From assembly GCF_016625195.1 (NCBI RefSeq), contig NZ_JACVUP010000005.1, positions 186,001 through 250,000 of the forward strand: a stretch of 64,000 nucleotides of DNA. Direction: 5' to 3'. The translations under genes were made by a program, and so were the position numbers. This stretch comes from Erwinia sp. S63 (lineage in GTDB: Bacteria; Pseudomonadota; Gammaproteobacteria; Enterobacterales; Enterobacteriaceae). Positions 52,667-62,115 of the stretch are shown here, piece by piece (within the stretch, counting starts at the first letter, position 1; each line of letters starts with the position of its first letter). The notes beneath the pieces are model-generated. The model did not search any database. It was not told the origin of the DNA and saw only the letters and a program-made list of their open reading frames with translations.

Positions 52667-52694
52667 AAAACAGCGCAATTTCTTGCGCTGTTTT
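52667..52694. terminator. Bidirectional hairpin after the CPBP gene
   Basis: Perfect 12-bp stem AAAACAGCGCAA / TTGCGCTGTTTT with a TTTC loop between convergent genes. Confidence 0.9.
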
Positions 52695-52707
52695 CAGAAT
52701 TAAAGCA

Positions 52708-52893
52708 TCAGGAAATCGCCGAGTCTTTGTGTTTGTCCGCCTCAAAATGGGCTTTGAACTGCTCGTAAATGGAAATCATATTTGAGGCATCGCCTTGCAT
52801 TGGGCTGAGTTTGCCTGCTCGCACCAGTTCAATCACCAGTTGCAGCGCGGCTTGTTTAGGGCTGCTGGCCGGATGGGCAATTTCGTTCAACAT
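52708..52893 (-). CDS. Unrecognised 61-residue protein
   Basis: Small soluble helical protein (MLNEIAHPASSPKQAALQLV..., later QGDASNMISIYEQFKAHFEA). It is acidic/basic-mixed with no cysteine and no signal peptide. It is convergent with the CPBP gene and shares a clean bidirectional terminator, which supports a real transcript. GAGTGA lies a few bases upstream of the ATG. I cannot assign a family. Confidence 0.6.
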   Translation of the reverse strand: MLNEIAHPASSPKQAALQLVIELVRAGKLSPMQGDASNMISIYEQFKAHFEADKHKDSAIS

Positions 52894-53106
52894 TGGTCAC
52901 TCACTCATCATTTTTGTCAGGGCCGCACAGTTTAGCCCAGATTGTACTGCTGTTGTGCGTCGGTCTGGTTATAATCTCGCCGTTCGCACCACAAGGCCGC
53001 TCGGGGTGATCATTGACTCTGCTGCCGTTTGGCTATACTGGATTAAAAAAAGGAACGAACAGCCACTGCTTCCGTATCATCAGGAACGTGTTTAAGGAGT
53101 CCAATC

Positions 53107-53277
53107 ATGCTGATTGGTTTTGTGTTATTAGTGAGCGCGTGTGGACATGATGCCTGTGACGCCTTACCGGTGTCAGAACGTATCTACCCGACCAAAGTGG
53201 CCTGTGAGCAAATGGCCGACCGCATCCATAAAGTTCGACCAAATGTGGTCCTGCTGTGCGGGGAAGTGCACCGTTAA
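53107..53277 (+). CDS. YebW-like (DUF1482) small cysteine-containing protein
   Basis: 56 residues: a hydrophobic start (MLIGFVLLVSACGHDACDAL) followed by a short domain with Cys in TKVACEQMADRI and LLCGEV. Four cysteines in total and the pattern hydrophobic-CxxxxC...C...C resemble E. coli YebW. AAGGAG lies six bases before the ATG, a strong ribosome site. The hydrophobic start could act as a signal or lipoprotein sequence. Function is unknown. Confidence 0.65.
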   Translation: MLIGFVLLVSACGHDACDALPVSERIYPTKVACEQMADRIHKVRPNVVLLCGEVHR

Positions 53278-53388
53278 TTCGGTGCCAGTTTTATTTGAGC
53301 TGTACAAAAATAAGCCAGACGGCATTGCAAGATCGGAGCATAGCGTCCAAAATATAAGCTGCTTTACACTATTACCGTTGTGAATCCC

Positions 53389-53622
53389 ATGAAGAAGACT
53401 CGCCCCCGTCGTCCAAACGGACGCTGGGTTTATTACATTTTGTATGATGGCATTCTCTGGCCCTGCCCGGTGCGCTGGGAGTGGGAGAGCAGCTTTGAAG
53501 GCTGGTTGCCATTCTACTACTCGCCGACCTTTGAGTTTGTGGCGGGCGACCCACGCAAGGCCTATCGCATTGCGCGCAGCAGTGTGCGTAACGTTCGCCA
53601 TCCAGACAGCGAGTACGCCTGA
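53389..53622 (+). CDS. Unrecognised 77-residue aromatic-rich protein
   Basis: Basic N terminus (MKKTRPRRPNGRWVYYILYD) followed by a Trp/Tyr/Phe-rich stretch (WPCPVRWEWESSFEGWLPFY) and a basic tail. Composition is unusual for a random frame, and stop-free length on this strand ends just before the next small gene. The ribosome site is weak. No family recognised; a longer frame on the opposite strand (53173-53601) is judged to be its shadow. Confidence 0.45.
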   Translation: MKKTRPRRPNGRWVYYILYDGILWPCPVRWEWESSFEGWLPFYYSPTFEFVAGDPRKAYRIARSSVRNVRHPDSEYA

Positions 53623-53623
53623 A

Positions 53624-53743
53624 TCAACCGAGTTGCCACGGTAACCAGGAGGCGGTCAGCAGATAGTGCACCCCTTCCAGCACCAGAATCACCATCACTA
53701 GCACGCCGAGCTTATGGCGGCAGATCCAGTCTTTCAACCCCAT
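53624..53743 (-). CDS. Tiny membrane protein, second of an overlapping pair
   Basis: 39 residues (MGLKDWICRHKLGVLVMVIL then VLEGVHYLLTASWLPWQLG) with one hydrophobic helix flanked by basic and aromatic residues. Its ATG lies inside the last codons of the preceding 35-residue frame (sequence ATATGGGGTTGA), so the two overlap by ten bases and are probably translationally coupled. Not recognised. Confidence 0.55.
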   Translation of the reverse strand: MGLKDWICRHKLGVLVMVILVLEGVHYLLTASWLPWQLG

Positions 53744-53841
53744 ATCATCGCCGCCCAGCGAATCAGCATCAGCGCGCCGCAGATGCACAGCAGCACCACA
53801 ATCATTTTCCAGTGTTTAGTTGCAGCCAGTTTTTTCCCCAC
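53734..53841 (-). CDS. Tiny membrane protein, first of an overlapping pair
   Basis: 35 residues starting with GTG: a basic N terminus (MGKKLAATKHWK) followed by one hydrophobic helix (MIVVLLCICGALMLIRWAAM). A strong GGAGG lies four bases before the GTG; spacing is slightly short. It overlaps the start of the next tiny gene. No known family identified. Too short for routine gene callers, so likely to be missed in annotations. Confidence 0.55.
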   Translation of the reverse strand: MGKKLAATKHWKMIVVLLCICGALMLIRWAAMIWG

Positions 53842-53864
53842 GCATCCTCCAGACGGCAGAAAGC

Positions 53865-53890
53865 AACGATGCGCCATGAGGCGCATCGTT
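53865..53890. terminator. Terminator hairpin after osmC
   Basis: Perfect 11-bp stem AACGATGCGCC / GGCGCATCGTT with an ATGA loop, about 30 bp past the osmC stop codon. Confidence 0.75.
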
Positions 53891-53919
53891 ATTCTACCGC
53901 TGGTAAAGCGTAAGGGCGA

Positions 53920-54348
53920 TTAATTATTCAGCGTATAGTCCAGGCTAATTTCAGCATTCAGGACTTGTGACACCGGGCAGCCCGCTTTGGCTTTCTGAAT
54001 AATCTCATCAAATTTGGCGCTATCGATACCCGGCAGCGCGATGGTGCTGGTCAGGGCGATTTTAGTGATGGCAAAACCTTCACCTTTTTTGTCCAGCGAC
54101 ACATCCGCCGTGGTGTCGATACTTTTTGGCGGATGGCCAGCCTGACCCAGCATCAGCGACAGCGCCATGGAGAAGCATGCCGCATGTGCCGCACCGATCA
54201 GCTCTTCCGGATTCGTGCCCTTCTCACCCTCAAAGCGGGTATTGAAGCCATAAGGCTGGTTGCTCAGCACGCCACTTTCGGTGCTCACGGTACCCTTGCC
54301 TTTGATGTCGCCTTCCCAATGGGCCGATCCTTTCTTATGAATGGTCAT
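53920..54348 (-). CDS. osmC: Osmotically inducible peroxiredoxin OsmC
   Basis: 142-residue thiol peroxidase that detoxifies organic hydroperoxides. The catalytic cysteine pair is present: Cys in AAHAACFSMALS and Cys in AKAGCPVSQVL. The opening MTIHKKGSAHWEGDIKGKG defines the start at 54348; a 17-codon extension is ignored. GGAG precedes it. In E. coli the gene is sigma-S and Rcs-controlled. Confidence 0.94.
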   Translation of the reverse strand: MTIHKKGSAHWEGDIKGKGTVSTESGVLSNQPYGFNTRFEGEKGTNPEELIGAAHAACFSMALSLMLGQAGHPPKSIDTTADVSLDKKGEGFAITKIALTSTIALPGIDSAKFDEIIQKAKAGCPVSQVLNAEISLDYTLNN

Positions 54349-54414
54349 GTCATTCCTCCTGTTAGTCAGACAGCAGTCAGTATAGACAACGCCTCTCATT
54401 TTGCTTTCCGCAAC

Positions 54415-55605
54415 TCAGCTCACGGCACGTGGTCGAGCCGGATGTAAACCCGCTTCGCTCAGCAGCGCATTCGCCTGTACCAGCGAGTCCTGGGTGATCT
54501 CGGCAATGGTTTTGGCCCCAGTCAGCGTCATCGCCACTTTCATCTCTTTTTCGATCAAATTCAGCAAATTCTCAACGCCACGCTGACCATGGGTCGCCAG
54601 TGCATAGATAAAGGCGCGGCCCAGTAGCACAGTGTCCGCACCCAGCGCGATCATGCGCACCACATCCAGACCGCTGCGAATACCACTGTCGGCCAGAATG
54701 GCAATATCGCCTTTCACCGCGTCAGCAATGGCGGGCAGTGCGCGCGCCGATGACAGCACGCCATCCAGCTGGCGTCCACCGTGGTTCGACACCACAATAC
54801 CGTCCGCGCCGAAGCGCACCGCATCACGCGCATCTTCCGGATCCAGAATGCCTTTGATCACCATCGGCCCATCCCAAAACTCACGAATCCACTCCAGATC
54901 TTTCCATGAAATCGACGGATCAAAGTTGTTCGCCAGCCAGCCAATGTAATCTTCCAGTCCGGTAGGCTTGCCAAGATAAGCGGAGATATTACCGAGATCG
55001 TGCGGACGGCCATGCAATCCCACATCCCACGCCCACTGCGGATGCGTTACCGCTTGCCAGTAGCGACGCATCGCCGCGTTTGGCCCGCTCATGCCCGAAT
55101 GCGCATCGCGATAGCGTGCGCCCGGTGTCGGCATATCCACGGTGAAGACCAGCGTCGAGCAGCCCGCCGCTTTCGCGCGCTCCAGTGCGTTACGCATAAA
55201 GCCACGATCGCGCAGCACATACAGCTGGAACCACATCGGGCGATTAATCGCTGGCGCCACCTCTTCAATCGGACACAGCGATACGGTTGAGAGGGTAAAC
55301 GGAATGCCTTTCAAGGCCGCCGCACGCGCCGCCTGCACTTCCCCACGTCGCGCGTACATGCCGCACAAACCCACAGGCGCTAACGCCACCGGCATCGACA
55401 GCGTTTCATTGAACAGTTTGGTTTCAAGGCTGAGATCGGACATGTTCTTCAGCACCCGCTGACGCAGTGCCACGTCCGACAGATCGGACACATTGCGCTT
55501 TAAGGTGTGTTCGGCGTAGGCACCGCCGTCCAGATAGTGGAACAGGAACGGAGGCAGGATGCGTTGCGCCGCGGCGCGGTAGTCACTGGCTGCAGAGATG
55601 ATCAT
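54415..55605 (-). CDS. lldD: L-lactate dehydrogenase (FMN-dependent, quinone-linked)
   Basis: Membrane-associated flavoenzyme that oxidises L-lactate to pyruvate. 396 residues, the E. coli length. Alpha-hydroxyacid oxidase features: opening [20 protein letters not shown], catalytic His/Arg in [13 protein letters not shown], Lys in [14 protein letters not shown], and [19 protein letters not shown] near 305. It is last in lldP-lldR-lldD; its start overlaps the lldR stop by one base. Confidence 0.97.
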   Translation of the reverse strand: MIISAASDYRAAAQRILPPFLFHYLDGGAYAEHTLKRNVSDLSDVALRQRVLKNMSDLSLETKLFNETLSMPVALAPVGLCGMYARRGEVQAARAAALKGIPFTLSTVSLCPIEEVAPAINRPMWFQLYVLRDRGFMRNALERAKAAGCSTLVFTVDMPTPGARYRDAHSGMSGPNAAMRRYWQAVTHPQWAWDVGLHGRPHDLGNISAYLGKPTGLEDYIGWLANNFDPSISWKDLEWIREFWDGPMVIKGILDPEDARDAVRFGADGIVVSNHGGRQLDGVLSSARALPAIADAVKGDIAILADSGIRSGLDVVRMIALGADTVLLGRAFIYALATHGQRGVENLLNLIEKEMKVAMTLTGAKTIAEITQDSLVQANALLSEAGLHPARPRAVS

Positions 55606-56390
55606 CAGTTTTTTTCCTTACGATTATCCAGGGACTCGCCTGGCAAGCGGGTAATTCGCGCCTGTCGGGCTTCATCTTCATGGAGCGATTTCAAGGTGGT
55701 ATGCACAAAGCCGAGGTGATCCATTGCCGCCTGGCGTGCCGCCTCGGCATCCCCGGCCATCACCGCATCGTACATCGCCTGATGCTGTTCATTCAGGCGA
55801 TTAAAGATCACCGGTTGGGTGTACATGCGCTGGCGGCTGTGCAGCACGGATGACTGCAGCAAATCGAAGAAGCCGCGCATGGTTTGCAGCAGCACCACAT
55901 TATGCGAGGCTTCAGCAATGGCGAGATGGAAGCGCAGATCGGCTTGTGCCGCGATATCGGGATCGTCACAGTCGTGCATCTTTAATAGGGCATCAAAAGC
56001 GAGGCGCAGCTTCTCTTTATCCGCTTCAGTGGCACGTAATGCTGCGTGCCAGGCGGTGCTGGCTTCGATGGCGTGGCGCGCTTCGAGGATATCCCAGCGA
56101 TAATCGGGATCGTCCGCCAGCAGTTGGCGAATCGGCTCAACAATACGCTGTTCCGACCAGGGCTCCTGCGGCTCACACAGCCAGGTGCCGCCGCCACGTT
56201 TACTGATTAACACGCCGCTGCTGATCAACTGCTGAATCGCCTCACGCAAGGATGAGCGCGACACACCAAACTCAGCGGCCAGCTGACGCTCAGCCGGCAA
56301 ACGCATGCCCGGCTCCAGCTGGTGTTCATCAATCCAGGCGCGCAATCGCGCCCGAAGCGTATCCGCTAAACGCGGCGTGTTTTCTGTCAT
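55605..56390 (-). CDS. lldR: GntR/FadR-type regulator LldR
   Basis: 261-residue regulator of lactate use. The N-terminal winged helix contains [20 protein letters not shown] and the C-terminal FadR-type effector domain (FCD) covers about 95-225. It overlaps lldP by four bases and lldD by one. Two LldR-type operators flank the lldP promoter. In E. coli LldR acts as repressor and, with lactate, activator. Confidence 0.95.
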   Translation of the reverse strand: MTENTPRLADTLRARLRAWIDEHQLEPGMRLPAERQLAAEFGVSRSSLREAIQQLISSGVLISKRGGGTWLCEPQEPWSEQRIVEPIRQLLADDPDYRWDILEARHAIEASTAWHAALRATEADKEKLRLAFDALLKMHDCDDPDIAAQADLRFHLAIAEASHNVVLLQTMRGFFDLLQSSVLHSRQRMYTQPVIFNRLNEQHQAMYDAVMAGDAEAARQAAMDHLGFVHTTLKSLHEDEARQARITRLPGESLDNRKEKN

Positions 56391-58036
56391 GGAATCATCC
56401 AGGTTAATACGTAGGCCTGCAGCGTGGTGATCACGCCCACCATGCAGGTGAAGATCAGGCTGTGTTTGACGGTAAAGCGGAACAGATCCGACTCCTTACC
56501 CACCAGCCCCACGGCGGCACAGGCGATGGCGATCGACTGCGGTGAAATCATCTTACCCGTTACGCCACCCGTGGTGTTGGCGGCCACCAGCAGCACATCC
56601 GACACACCAATCTGCTGCGCGGTGGTAGCCTGCAATGCCGCGAACAGCGCATTAGAAGAAGTATCGGATCCAGTGAGAAACACGCCTAGCCAGCCAAGGA
56701 ACGGCGAGAAGAAAGTAAAGGCATTGCCGGTGTGCGCCAGCGCCAGGGCCAGCGTCGCCGAGAGTCCGGAATAGTTGGAGATAAAGGCGAAAGCCAGCAC
56801 CATACCGATGGAGTAGATCGGCAAGGCCAGCTCTTTCAGCGTCTCAGCGAAGGTCTGAATCGCTGCAGCAGGTTTCATGCGCAGCCAGATCACCGACAGC
56901 ACTGCCGCCACGATAATCGCCGTGCCGGTCGCTGACAGCACATCAAACTTGAAGATGGCGGCATAAGGCGTTGCCGCACTCACCACCGGCGGCATACGCG
57001 CCACCAGCTCATGCAGCAGCGGCACCGGTACGCTAAACACCCACTCATACATCGCGCCGCCTTTGGCAAACAGCGCTTTGAACGGCGGAATGCTCCATAG
57101 GGTCACAGTGGCGGTGAGGAACAGGAACGGCATCCACGCGCGCACAATCTGGCCCAGCGTATAGCGCTTGTTCGTTTGGGTGGGATCGACTGCGGTTTTC
57201 TCATCGAAGCGGAAAATACGCACCGGCTTCCAGCGACGCAGGAACAGCGTCAGGCATATTAAAGAAGCCAGCGACGAGATGATGTCCGGCAGTTCAGGAC
57301 CGAGGAAGTTGGAGCTGAGGAACTGGGCAATGGCAAACGATCCACCCGCCACGATCACCGCTGGCCATGTTTCCTTGATACCGCGCCAGCCATCCATAAT
57401 CGCCATGATCCAGAACAGCACAATGATGGTCAGGAACGGCAATTGACGCCCGGCCATCTGGCCAATCTGGAAGCTGTCGAGTCCGGTGACCTGCCCGGCG
57501 ACGATAATCGGTATCCCCATCGCACCAAAGGCCACCGGCGCGGTGTTGACGATCAAGCATAAACCAGCGGCATACAGCGGATTAAAGCCTAATCCCACCA
57601 GCAGTGCAGCGGTGATCGCCACCGGTGCGCCAAAGCCCGCTGCGCCTTCGAGAAACGCGCCGAAGGAGAAACCGACGATCAGCATCTGCAAGCGCTGATC
57701 GGGTGTGATGGAGAGGATCGAAGCACGGATGATGTCAAATTGCCCGGTTTTCACCGAGATTTTATACACAAATACTGCTGCGACGATGATCCAGGCAATC
57801 GGCCACAGGCCGTACAGGAAGCCATAGACCACGGAGGCCAGCGCCTGGCCCAGCGGCATACCATACAGGAACAACGCCACCAGCAGCGCAATCACCACCG
57901 TGGCCGTGCCCGCCTGATAGCCTTTTAGCTTGAGCTTCAGCAGCGCGAAGAAGAAGAACACAATCGGGATCACCGCCACCAGGCTGGAGAGCCACAAATT
58001 GTTGAGAGGATCGTAGTTTTGTTGCCACACCGGCAT
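56387..58036 (-). CDS. lldP: L-lactate permease
   Basis: 549-residue proton-coupled lactate carrier with at least twelve helices. Opening [20 protein letters not shown] fixes the start; 15 upstream in-frame codons are ignored. Family motifs [20 protein letters not shown] near 125 and [20 protein letters not shown] near 445 are present. It is the first gene of the lldPRD operon. Confidence 0.97.
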   Translation of the reverse strand: MPVWQQNYDPLNNLWLSSLVAVIPIVFFFFALLKLKLKGYQAGTATVVIALLVALFLYGMPLGQALASVVYGFLYGLWPIAWIIVAAVFVYKISVKTGQFDIIRASILSITPDQRLQMLIVGFSFGAFLEGAAGFGAPVAITAALLVGLGFNPLYAAGLCLIVNTAPVAFGAMGIPIIVAGQVTGLDSFQIGQMAGRQLPFLTIIVLFWIMAIMDGWRGIKETWPAVIVAGGSFAIAQFLSSNFLGPELPDIISSLASLICLTLFLRRWKPVRIFRFDEKTAVDPTQTNKRYTLGQIVRAWMPFLFLTATVTLWSIPPFKALFAKGGAMYEWVFSVPVPLLHELVARMPPVVSAATPYAAIFKFDVLSATGTAIIVAAVLSVIWLRMKPAAAIQTFAETLKELALPIYSIGMVLAFAFISNYSGLSATLALALAHTGNAFTFFSPFLGWLGVFLTGSDTSSNALFAALQATTAQQIGVSDVLLVAANTTGGVTGKMISPQSIAIACAAVGLVGKESDLFRFTVKHSLIFTCMVGVITTLQAYVLTWMIP

Positions 58037-58123
58037 GCCGTTATCTCCAGAGGTTACCAGATGAGTGCGGCGCAACGGCAATGCAGGTTTGCGCCACAGG
58101 TCTTGCCCTTCTGCTCACCGAAA

Positions 58124-58136
58124 TTGGTAGGACCAA
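58124..58136. promoter_or_regulatory. LldR operator, promoter-proximal
   Basis: TTGGTAGGACCAA, a GntR/FadR-type palindrome (TGGT-nnn-ACCA) 88 bp before lldP. The same 13-mer occurs at 58249. Confidence 0.8.
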
Positions 58137-58248
58137 AATACAGTGCGGGGCTTTCTGGCTCCAGATAGTTAATGCATTGTTAACCTAAAGCAACGAAGCT
58201 GGAGTGATTTTTCGTGTTATGTGACGATGCGGCAACATTTAAATCGAT

Positions 58249-58261
58249 TTGGTAGGACCAA
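58249..58261. promoter_or_regulatory. LldR operator, distal
   Basis: Second exact copy of TTGGTAGGACCAA, 125 bp upstream of the first and four bases from the stop codon of the CynX-like gene. The two-site layout is as in E. coli lldPRD, where LldR bridges the sites by a DNA loop. Confidence 0.8.
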
Positions 58262-58264
58262 TAA

Positions 58265-59434
58265 TCACTCTGTCTGACCAAAGGCCCGACGATAACTGTG
58301 GGGATGAAAGCGAAGATTTAGCACAATCAATCCCACCGTCACGGCCCCTTGCATCATCCACACGCTGGTGAAACTGTGCGTCAGCGCCTGCAACTGTCCG
58401 GCGATAAACGGCATACACCCTGCGATGATGAAACCTGCGCCCTGCATAAACGCCACCAGGCGTGTGCCGGCCTGCGGATGAGGCAGGTGATCGAGCGCCA
58501 GCACCATCGCCAGCGGAAATGCAGCCCCTAAACCAAATCCGGCAATCGCTGCCCACAGCCACGGCGCCAGCAGTGGCGCAAACAGGAAGCCGCACATCCC
58601 CAGCAATTGGCACACCAAACTGATAATCAGCTGTGGACGGCGATCCGCCTTGCGCGCCAGTAATGGCATCAATAACGCGCCAGCCACCTGACAAAGAATC
58701 ATCACGCCCAGCAGCGAACCGCCCGCCAGCGCTGACCAGCCAAGGTGGTGATAAGCATCCGGAAGCCAGGCGACGCAGGTGGCATAGCCGCCATTGACCA
58801 GGCCAAAACTGAGTGCCAGCGACCAGGCGCGCGGTTTGCGCCATAGCGAGGGCATAGGTACCGACTCTGCGCTTTGCGCCACCGGCACACGCACGATCCA
58901 CCACAGCACAATCGCCAGCAATACGGGCAGTGCCCAACCGGTGATCGCCAGTGACCAGCCGAAATGCGCGCTGAGCCACGGCGAGAGTGCTGCCCCCAAT
59001 CCGCCGCCGCCCATCAACGCACCTGCCCACAACCCAGTGACGGGCGCGCTGCGCTGGGCAAAACGCTGGCGGATTAACCCCGGCATCGCCATCTGCACCA
59101 CGCCAACGCCAAGTCCGGCGAAAAGCGCACTCACCACCAGCCACTGCCCATCGTGAATCACACCGCGCGCAGCCAGCGCCAGCAGTAAAAGAATGAGCCC
59201 GGCGATCAACAAACGTTGCAGCGGAACACGTTGCATCAGGGAGGCACTGAGTAGCGCCACCGCGCCCATCATCACCATCGGCACGGCGGGCAACAACGAG
59301 GCGGCGAGGGAAGAGAGGTTCATGGCCTGGCGCAGTTCGCCCAGCAAGGGACTCACAGAAGTCAGTAACGGACGCATATTGAGCCCGGCCAGCACCAGAG
59401 CGGCGAGCGTCAATCCGTTGGAATGTCGGTTCAT
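58265..59434 (-). CDS. CynX/NimT-family MFS transporter
   Basis: 389-residue carrier with 12 helices. Opening LTLAALVLAGLNMRPLLTSV followed by SPLLGELRQAMNLSSLAASL is the CynX/NimT pattern. E. coli members export 2-nitroimidazole (NimT) or are linked with cyanate use (CynX). No cynS or cynT is nearby. The ATG at 59434 is chosen, with AGGA six bases upstream. It is divergent from a LysR gene 87 bp away, which is the likely regulator. Confidence 0.87.
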   Translation of the reverse strand: MNRHSNGLTLAALVLAGLNMRPLLTSVSPLLGELRQAMNLSSLAASLLPAVPMVMMGAVALLSASLMQRVPLQRLLIAGLILLLLALAARGVIHDGQWLVVSALFAGLGVGVVQMAMPGLIRQRFAQRSAPVTGLWAGALMGGGGLGAALSPWLSAHFGWSLAITGWALPVLLAIVLWWIVRVPVAQSAESVPMPSLWRKPRAWSLALSFGLVNGGYATCVAWLPDAYHHLGWSALAGGSLLGVMILCQVAGALLMPLLARKADRRPQLIISLVCQLLGMCGFLFAPLLAPWLWAAIAGFGLGAAFPLAMVLALDHLPHPQAGTRLVAFMQGAGFIIAGCMPFIAGQLQALTHSFTSVWMMQGAVTVGLIVLNLRFHPHSYRRAFGQTE

Positions 59435-59521
59435 ACACAATCCTGCAGTAGAAAGGTTGTCAGGGTCGCAGCAATGGTTACTATTTGGAAATGAAATAAC
59501 ACCATAGCGATCAGTGGAAAA

Positions 59522-60382
59522 ATGAATCGTCAGCCGATGTTTACGCCGCAGCAGTTACTCAGTTTTGTGGCGGTATGCGAAACCGCCAGCTTTACTCGCG
59601 CCGCCGACCGCGTGCATCTATCGCAATCCACCGTCAGCCAGCAGGTGCGCCGCCTGGAGGAGATGATTGGCAAAGCGTTGCTGGAGCGTACCTCCCATCA
59701 GGTGGTATTGACCGAAGAGGGAGAGAAATTACTGGGCTATGCCCGCCGCATCATTGCGCTCAACGGCGAAGCGCACGATGTGCTGAGCGATAAGTGGCGT
59801 GATGGCGTCCTGCGCCTCGGCGTGCCAGAGGATTTTGCCGCCCCTACCGCAGCACTGCTGGCGCAGTTTAGCCGCGAGCATCCTCAGCTGCGCCTCGATG
59901 TAATGAGCGGCATGTATGTCGATCTGCACCGCGCGTGGCAGCGTGAAGAGCTGGATATTATGCTGATCAAGCAACCGGGTGGTGAACGTCCGCTGGCAGC
60001 ACGGCCGGAGCCCCTGCTGTGGCTGGATAGCGCCGAACATCCCTGCTTTGAGCAGACGCCGGTGCCGCTGGTGGTGTTTCCCCAGCAGGGGCTGTATCGC
60101 GAAGAGATGTGTCAGACGCTGGATGCGCTGGGCCGCAGCTGGCGCATCAGCTACAGCAGCGCCAGTCTGGTGGCACTCGCCAGTGCCAGCGCGGCCGGAT
60201 TAGGTTTAACGCTGCTGCCAGCCAGCTGTCGCCTGCCCGGCCATCGTGTGCTGGACGAAGTCGCTGGCTTACCGCCGATCAGCCACTTTGAGCTGGCGCT
60301 GTTTTGCCGCTCTCCACAGGACGATTTGCAGCAGGCGCTGGCCGTGGCGTTAGTGGAATTTTGCCAGTTAAAGTGGCAGTGA
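59522..60382 (+). CDS. LysR-family transcriptional regulator
   Basis: 286 residues. The N-terminal helix-turn-helix is ASFTRAADRVHLSQSTVSQQ, followed by RRLEEMIGKALLERTSHQ; the C-terminal substrate-binding domain has two lobes. It is divergent from the CynX-like carrier and followed by the Tat amidohydrolase gene after a hairpin, so it may control either or both. Confidence 0.92.
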   Translation: MNRQPMFTPQQLLSFVAVCETASFTRAADRVHLSQSTVSQQVRRLEEMIGKALLERTSHQVVLTEEGEKLLGYARRIIALNGEAHDVLSDKWRDGVLRLGVPEDFAAPTAALLAQFSREHPQLRLDVMSGMYVDLHRAWQREELDIMLIKQPGGERPLAARPEPLLWLDSAEHPCFEQTPVPLVVFPQQGLYREEMCQTLDALGRSWRISYSSASLVALASASAAGLGLTLLPASCRLPGHRVLDEVAGLPPISHFELALFCRSPQDDLQQALAVALVEFCQLKWQ

Positions 60383-60383
60383 T

Positions 60384-60408
60384 TTTCCCACTGCTGAGCA
60401 GTGGGAAA
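60384..60408 (+). terminator. Terminator hairpin after the LysR gene
   Basis: Perfect 11-bp stem TTTCCCACTGC / GCAGTGGGAAA directly after the stop codon. No long T-run, so readthrough into the amidohydrolase gene is possible. Confidence 0.65.
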
Positions 60409-60471
60409 TATCGCAGCGCCGCAGCCCGGGTTTTGCCAGATTAACGTTTTCCTTGTTGACTGGAGCCTCTG

Positions 60472-61839
60472 ATGCACCTCACTTCACCCAGCCGTCGTGA
60501 TTTTATTAGCCAGGGCGTACGCCTCACAGGTGCCGGTAGCCTGCTGGCAGCCGGTATGAACGCCGCCGCCTCATCGCCCTCTTCCACCACATCGCCAATC
60601 TCTACGCCGCCCCCGCGCGTAGCCCATTACCAATTGCTCAACGTACGCCTCGAAGAAGGTTTTGAGCGTGAAGGCAACGAAATCATTGCCACGCGCACTG
60701 CGCTTTACGATATCACCGTCAAAGATGGCAAATTTGCTGCCATCGACGTCGCCGGCAAAGCGCGCAACGCCGACATTCCGCAGTGGGATGCCCATGGTTC
60801 GCTGCTGTTGCCGCGCACCCGTGACATGCACATCCACCTGGATAAAACCTTCTACAGCGGCCCCTGGCAAGCGCCGCGCCCGCGTCAGGGCAAAACCATC
60901 ATGGATATGATTGCCCGTGAGCAAGTGCTGATCCCGCAGTTACTGCCCACCTCACAGGCGCGTGCCGAAGCTTTGATCGGTTTGCTGCACAGCAAAGGCA
61001 CCACCGAGGCGCGCAGCCACTGCAACATTGATCCGGTGAGTGGATTAAAAAGTCTGGAGCACCTGCAACTGGCGCTGGCCAACCATCCCGAGTTTCCCTG
61101 CGAAATTGTCGCCTTCCCGCAGCACGGTTTACTGCATTCGAAAGTGGATGGCCTGATGCGTGAAGCCATGCAGATGGGCGTGCAGTATGTTGGCGGGCTG
61201 GACCCTACCAATGTGGATGGCGCGATGCAGGCGTCGCTGGATGCGATGTTCCAGATTGCGCTCGATTTCAATCGCGGCGTGGATATTCATCTGCACGAAA
61301 CCGCGCTGTCTGGCGTGGCGGCGATTCAGTACATGGTGGACACCATCGCCAAAAACCCACAGCTCAAAGGTAAAGTGACGCTGAGTCACGGCTTTGCGCT
61401 GGGCACGCTGGAGGGTAAAGCGCTGGATCAGATGATTGCAGGCATGGCCGAGCAGCAGATGAGCGTGGCGTCCACCATCCCAATCGGCAAACTCACTATG
61501 CCGTTACCCCAGTTGCAGGCTGCGGGCATCACGGTGATGACCGGCACCGATAGCGTGATCGATCACTGGTCACCCTTCGGCACCGGCAGCATGCTGGAGA
61601 AAGCCAACCTGTATGCGCAACTCTATCGCGGCTCTGATGAGTTTGGTTTGAGCCGTGCGCTGCATATCGCCACCGGTGGCATTTTGCCGCTGTCGAACCA
61701 GGGCGATCGCCAGTGGCCGAAAGTGCAGGATGACGCCAGCATGATGCTGGTTGAAGCAAGCTGTTCCGCTGAGGCTGTCGCCCGCATCTCGCCGGTACGC
61801 GCCACCTTCCACAGCGGTATGCCGGTGTTCAGCGTCTGA
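60472..61839 (+). CDS. Tat-exported amidohydrolase, cytosine-deaminase-like
   Basis: 455-residue metal-dependent hydrolase. The N terminus MHLTSPSRRDFISQGVRLTG has a clear twin-arginine motif (SRRDFI) with a short hydrophobic segment, so export to the periplasm is predicted. Metal-site motifs: HIHLDK near 122, an SHC at about 183, DIHLHE near 267, LSHGFAL near 305 and GTDSVIDHW near 355, in the order of the CodA/TrzC-type subgroup. Substrate unknown; candidates are cyclic amides or deaminations. Start has GGAG upstream. The LysR gene and the divergent CynX-like carrier are the neighbours. Confidence 0.82.
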   Translation: MHLTSPSRRDFISQGVRLTGAGSLLAAGMNAAASSPSSTTSPISTPPPRVAHYQLLNVRLEEGFEREGNEIIATRTALYDITVKDGKFAAIDVAGKARNADIPQWDAHGSLLLPRTRDMHIHLDKTFYSGPWQAPRPRQGKTIMDMIAREQVLIPQLLPTSQARAEALIGLLHSKGTTEARSHCNIDPVSGLKSLEHLQLALANHPEFPCEIVAFPQHGLLHSKVDGLMREAMQMGVQYVGGLDPTNVDGAMQASLDAMFQIALDFNRGVDIHLHETALSGVAAIQYMVDTIAKNPQLKGKVTLSHGFALGTLEGKALDQMIAGMAEQQMSVASTIPIGKLTMPLPQLQAAGITVMTGTDSVIDHWSPFGTGSMLEKANLYAQLYRGSDEFGLSRALHIATGGILPLSNQGDRQWPKVQDDASMMLVEASCSAEAVARISPVRATFHSGMPVFSV

Positions 61840-61847
61840 GATCAAAA

Positions 61848-61867
61848 AAGCCTCCTTACGGAGGCTT
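61848..61867. terminator. Bidirectional hairpin after amidohydrolase gene
   Basis: Perfect 8-bp stem AAGCCTCC / GGAGGCTT with a TTAC loop and an A-run on the left, between convergent genes. Confidence 0.8.
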
Positions 61868-61917
61868 GATGAACGAAAAATGCAGGGGCGGCAAGCGCCC
61901 CATGCGAGTTGCTGGAT

Positions 61918-62115
61918 TTACGATAACATCTGAATCGCCAGCGCGTATAAACGCTGGTTTTCATCGTCGCTAACAGGCTCTTCTTCCGCGTAACAGGCAA
62001 TCATGGAGCTGACTTTATCCGAAGACAGGGTCTCTCCATGCAGATGCAGGGTTAACACGGCGCGGCCGACGATTTTCAGAATGTCTTCGTTTTGTCCCTG
62101 GACGTAAAGACTCAA
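61918..62115 (-). CDS. FumD-like small protein
   Basis: 65 residues starting with TTG, preceded by AGAGG six bases upstream. The first half (DILKIVGRAVLTLHLHGETL) and last segment (NQRLYALAIQML) resemble E. coli FumD/YdhZ (CRVVGKVVLEMRDLGQEP... and KQAMETVINAL), a small protein with fumarase activity. The resemblance is judged by eye and the middle differs; it could be another small helical family. Convergent with the amidohydrolase gene. Confidence 0.6.
   Translation of the reverse strand: MSLYVQGQNEDILKIVGRAVLTLHLHGETLSSDKVSSMIACYAEEEPVSDDENQRLYALAIQMLS

Noticed and set aside
53173..53601. 142-codon minus-strand frame
   Set aside because: It is antisense to two frames with better support, one having a strong ribosome site, and has no recognisable domain.
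58239..59438. 399-codon minus-strand frame overlapping the CynX-like gene
   Set aside because: It is the neighbouring frame of the carrier gene; its translation is Arg/Gly/Ala-rich with no membrane segments, while the other frame is a clear 12-helix carrier.
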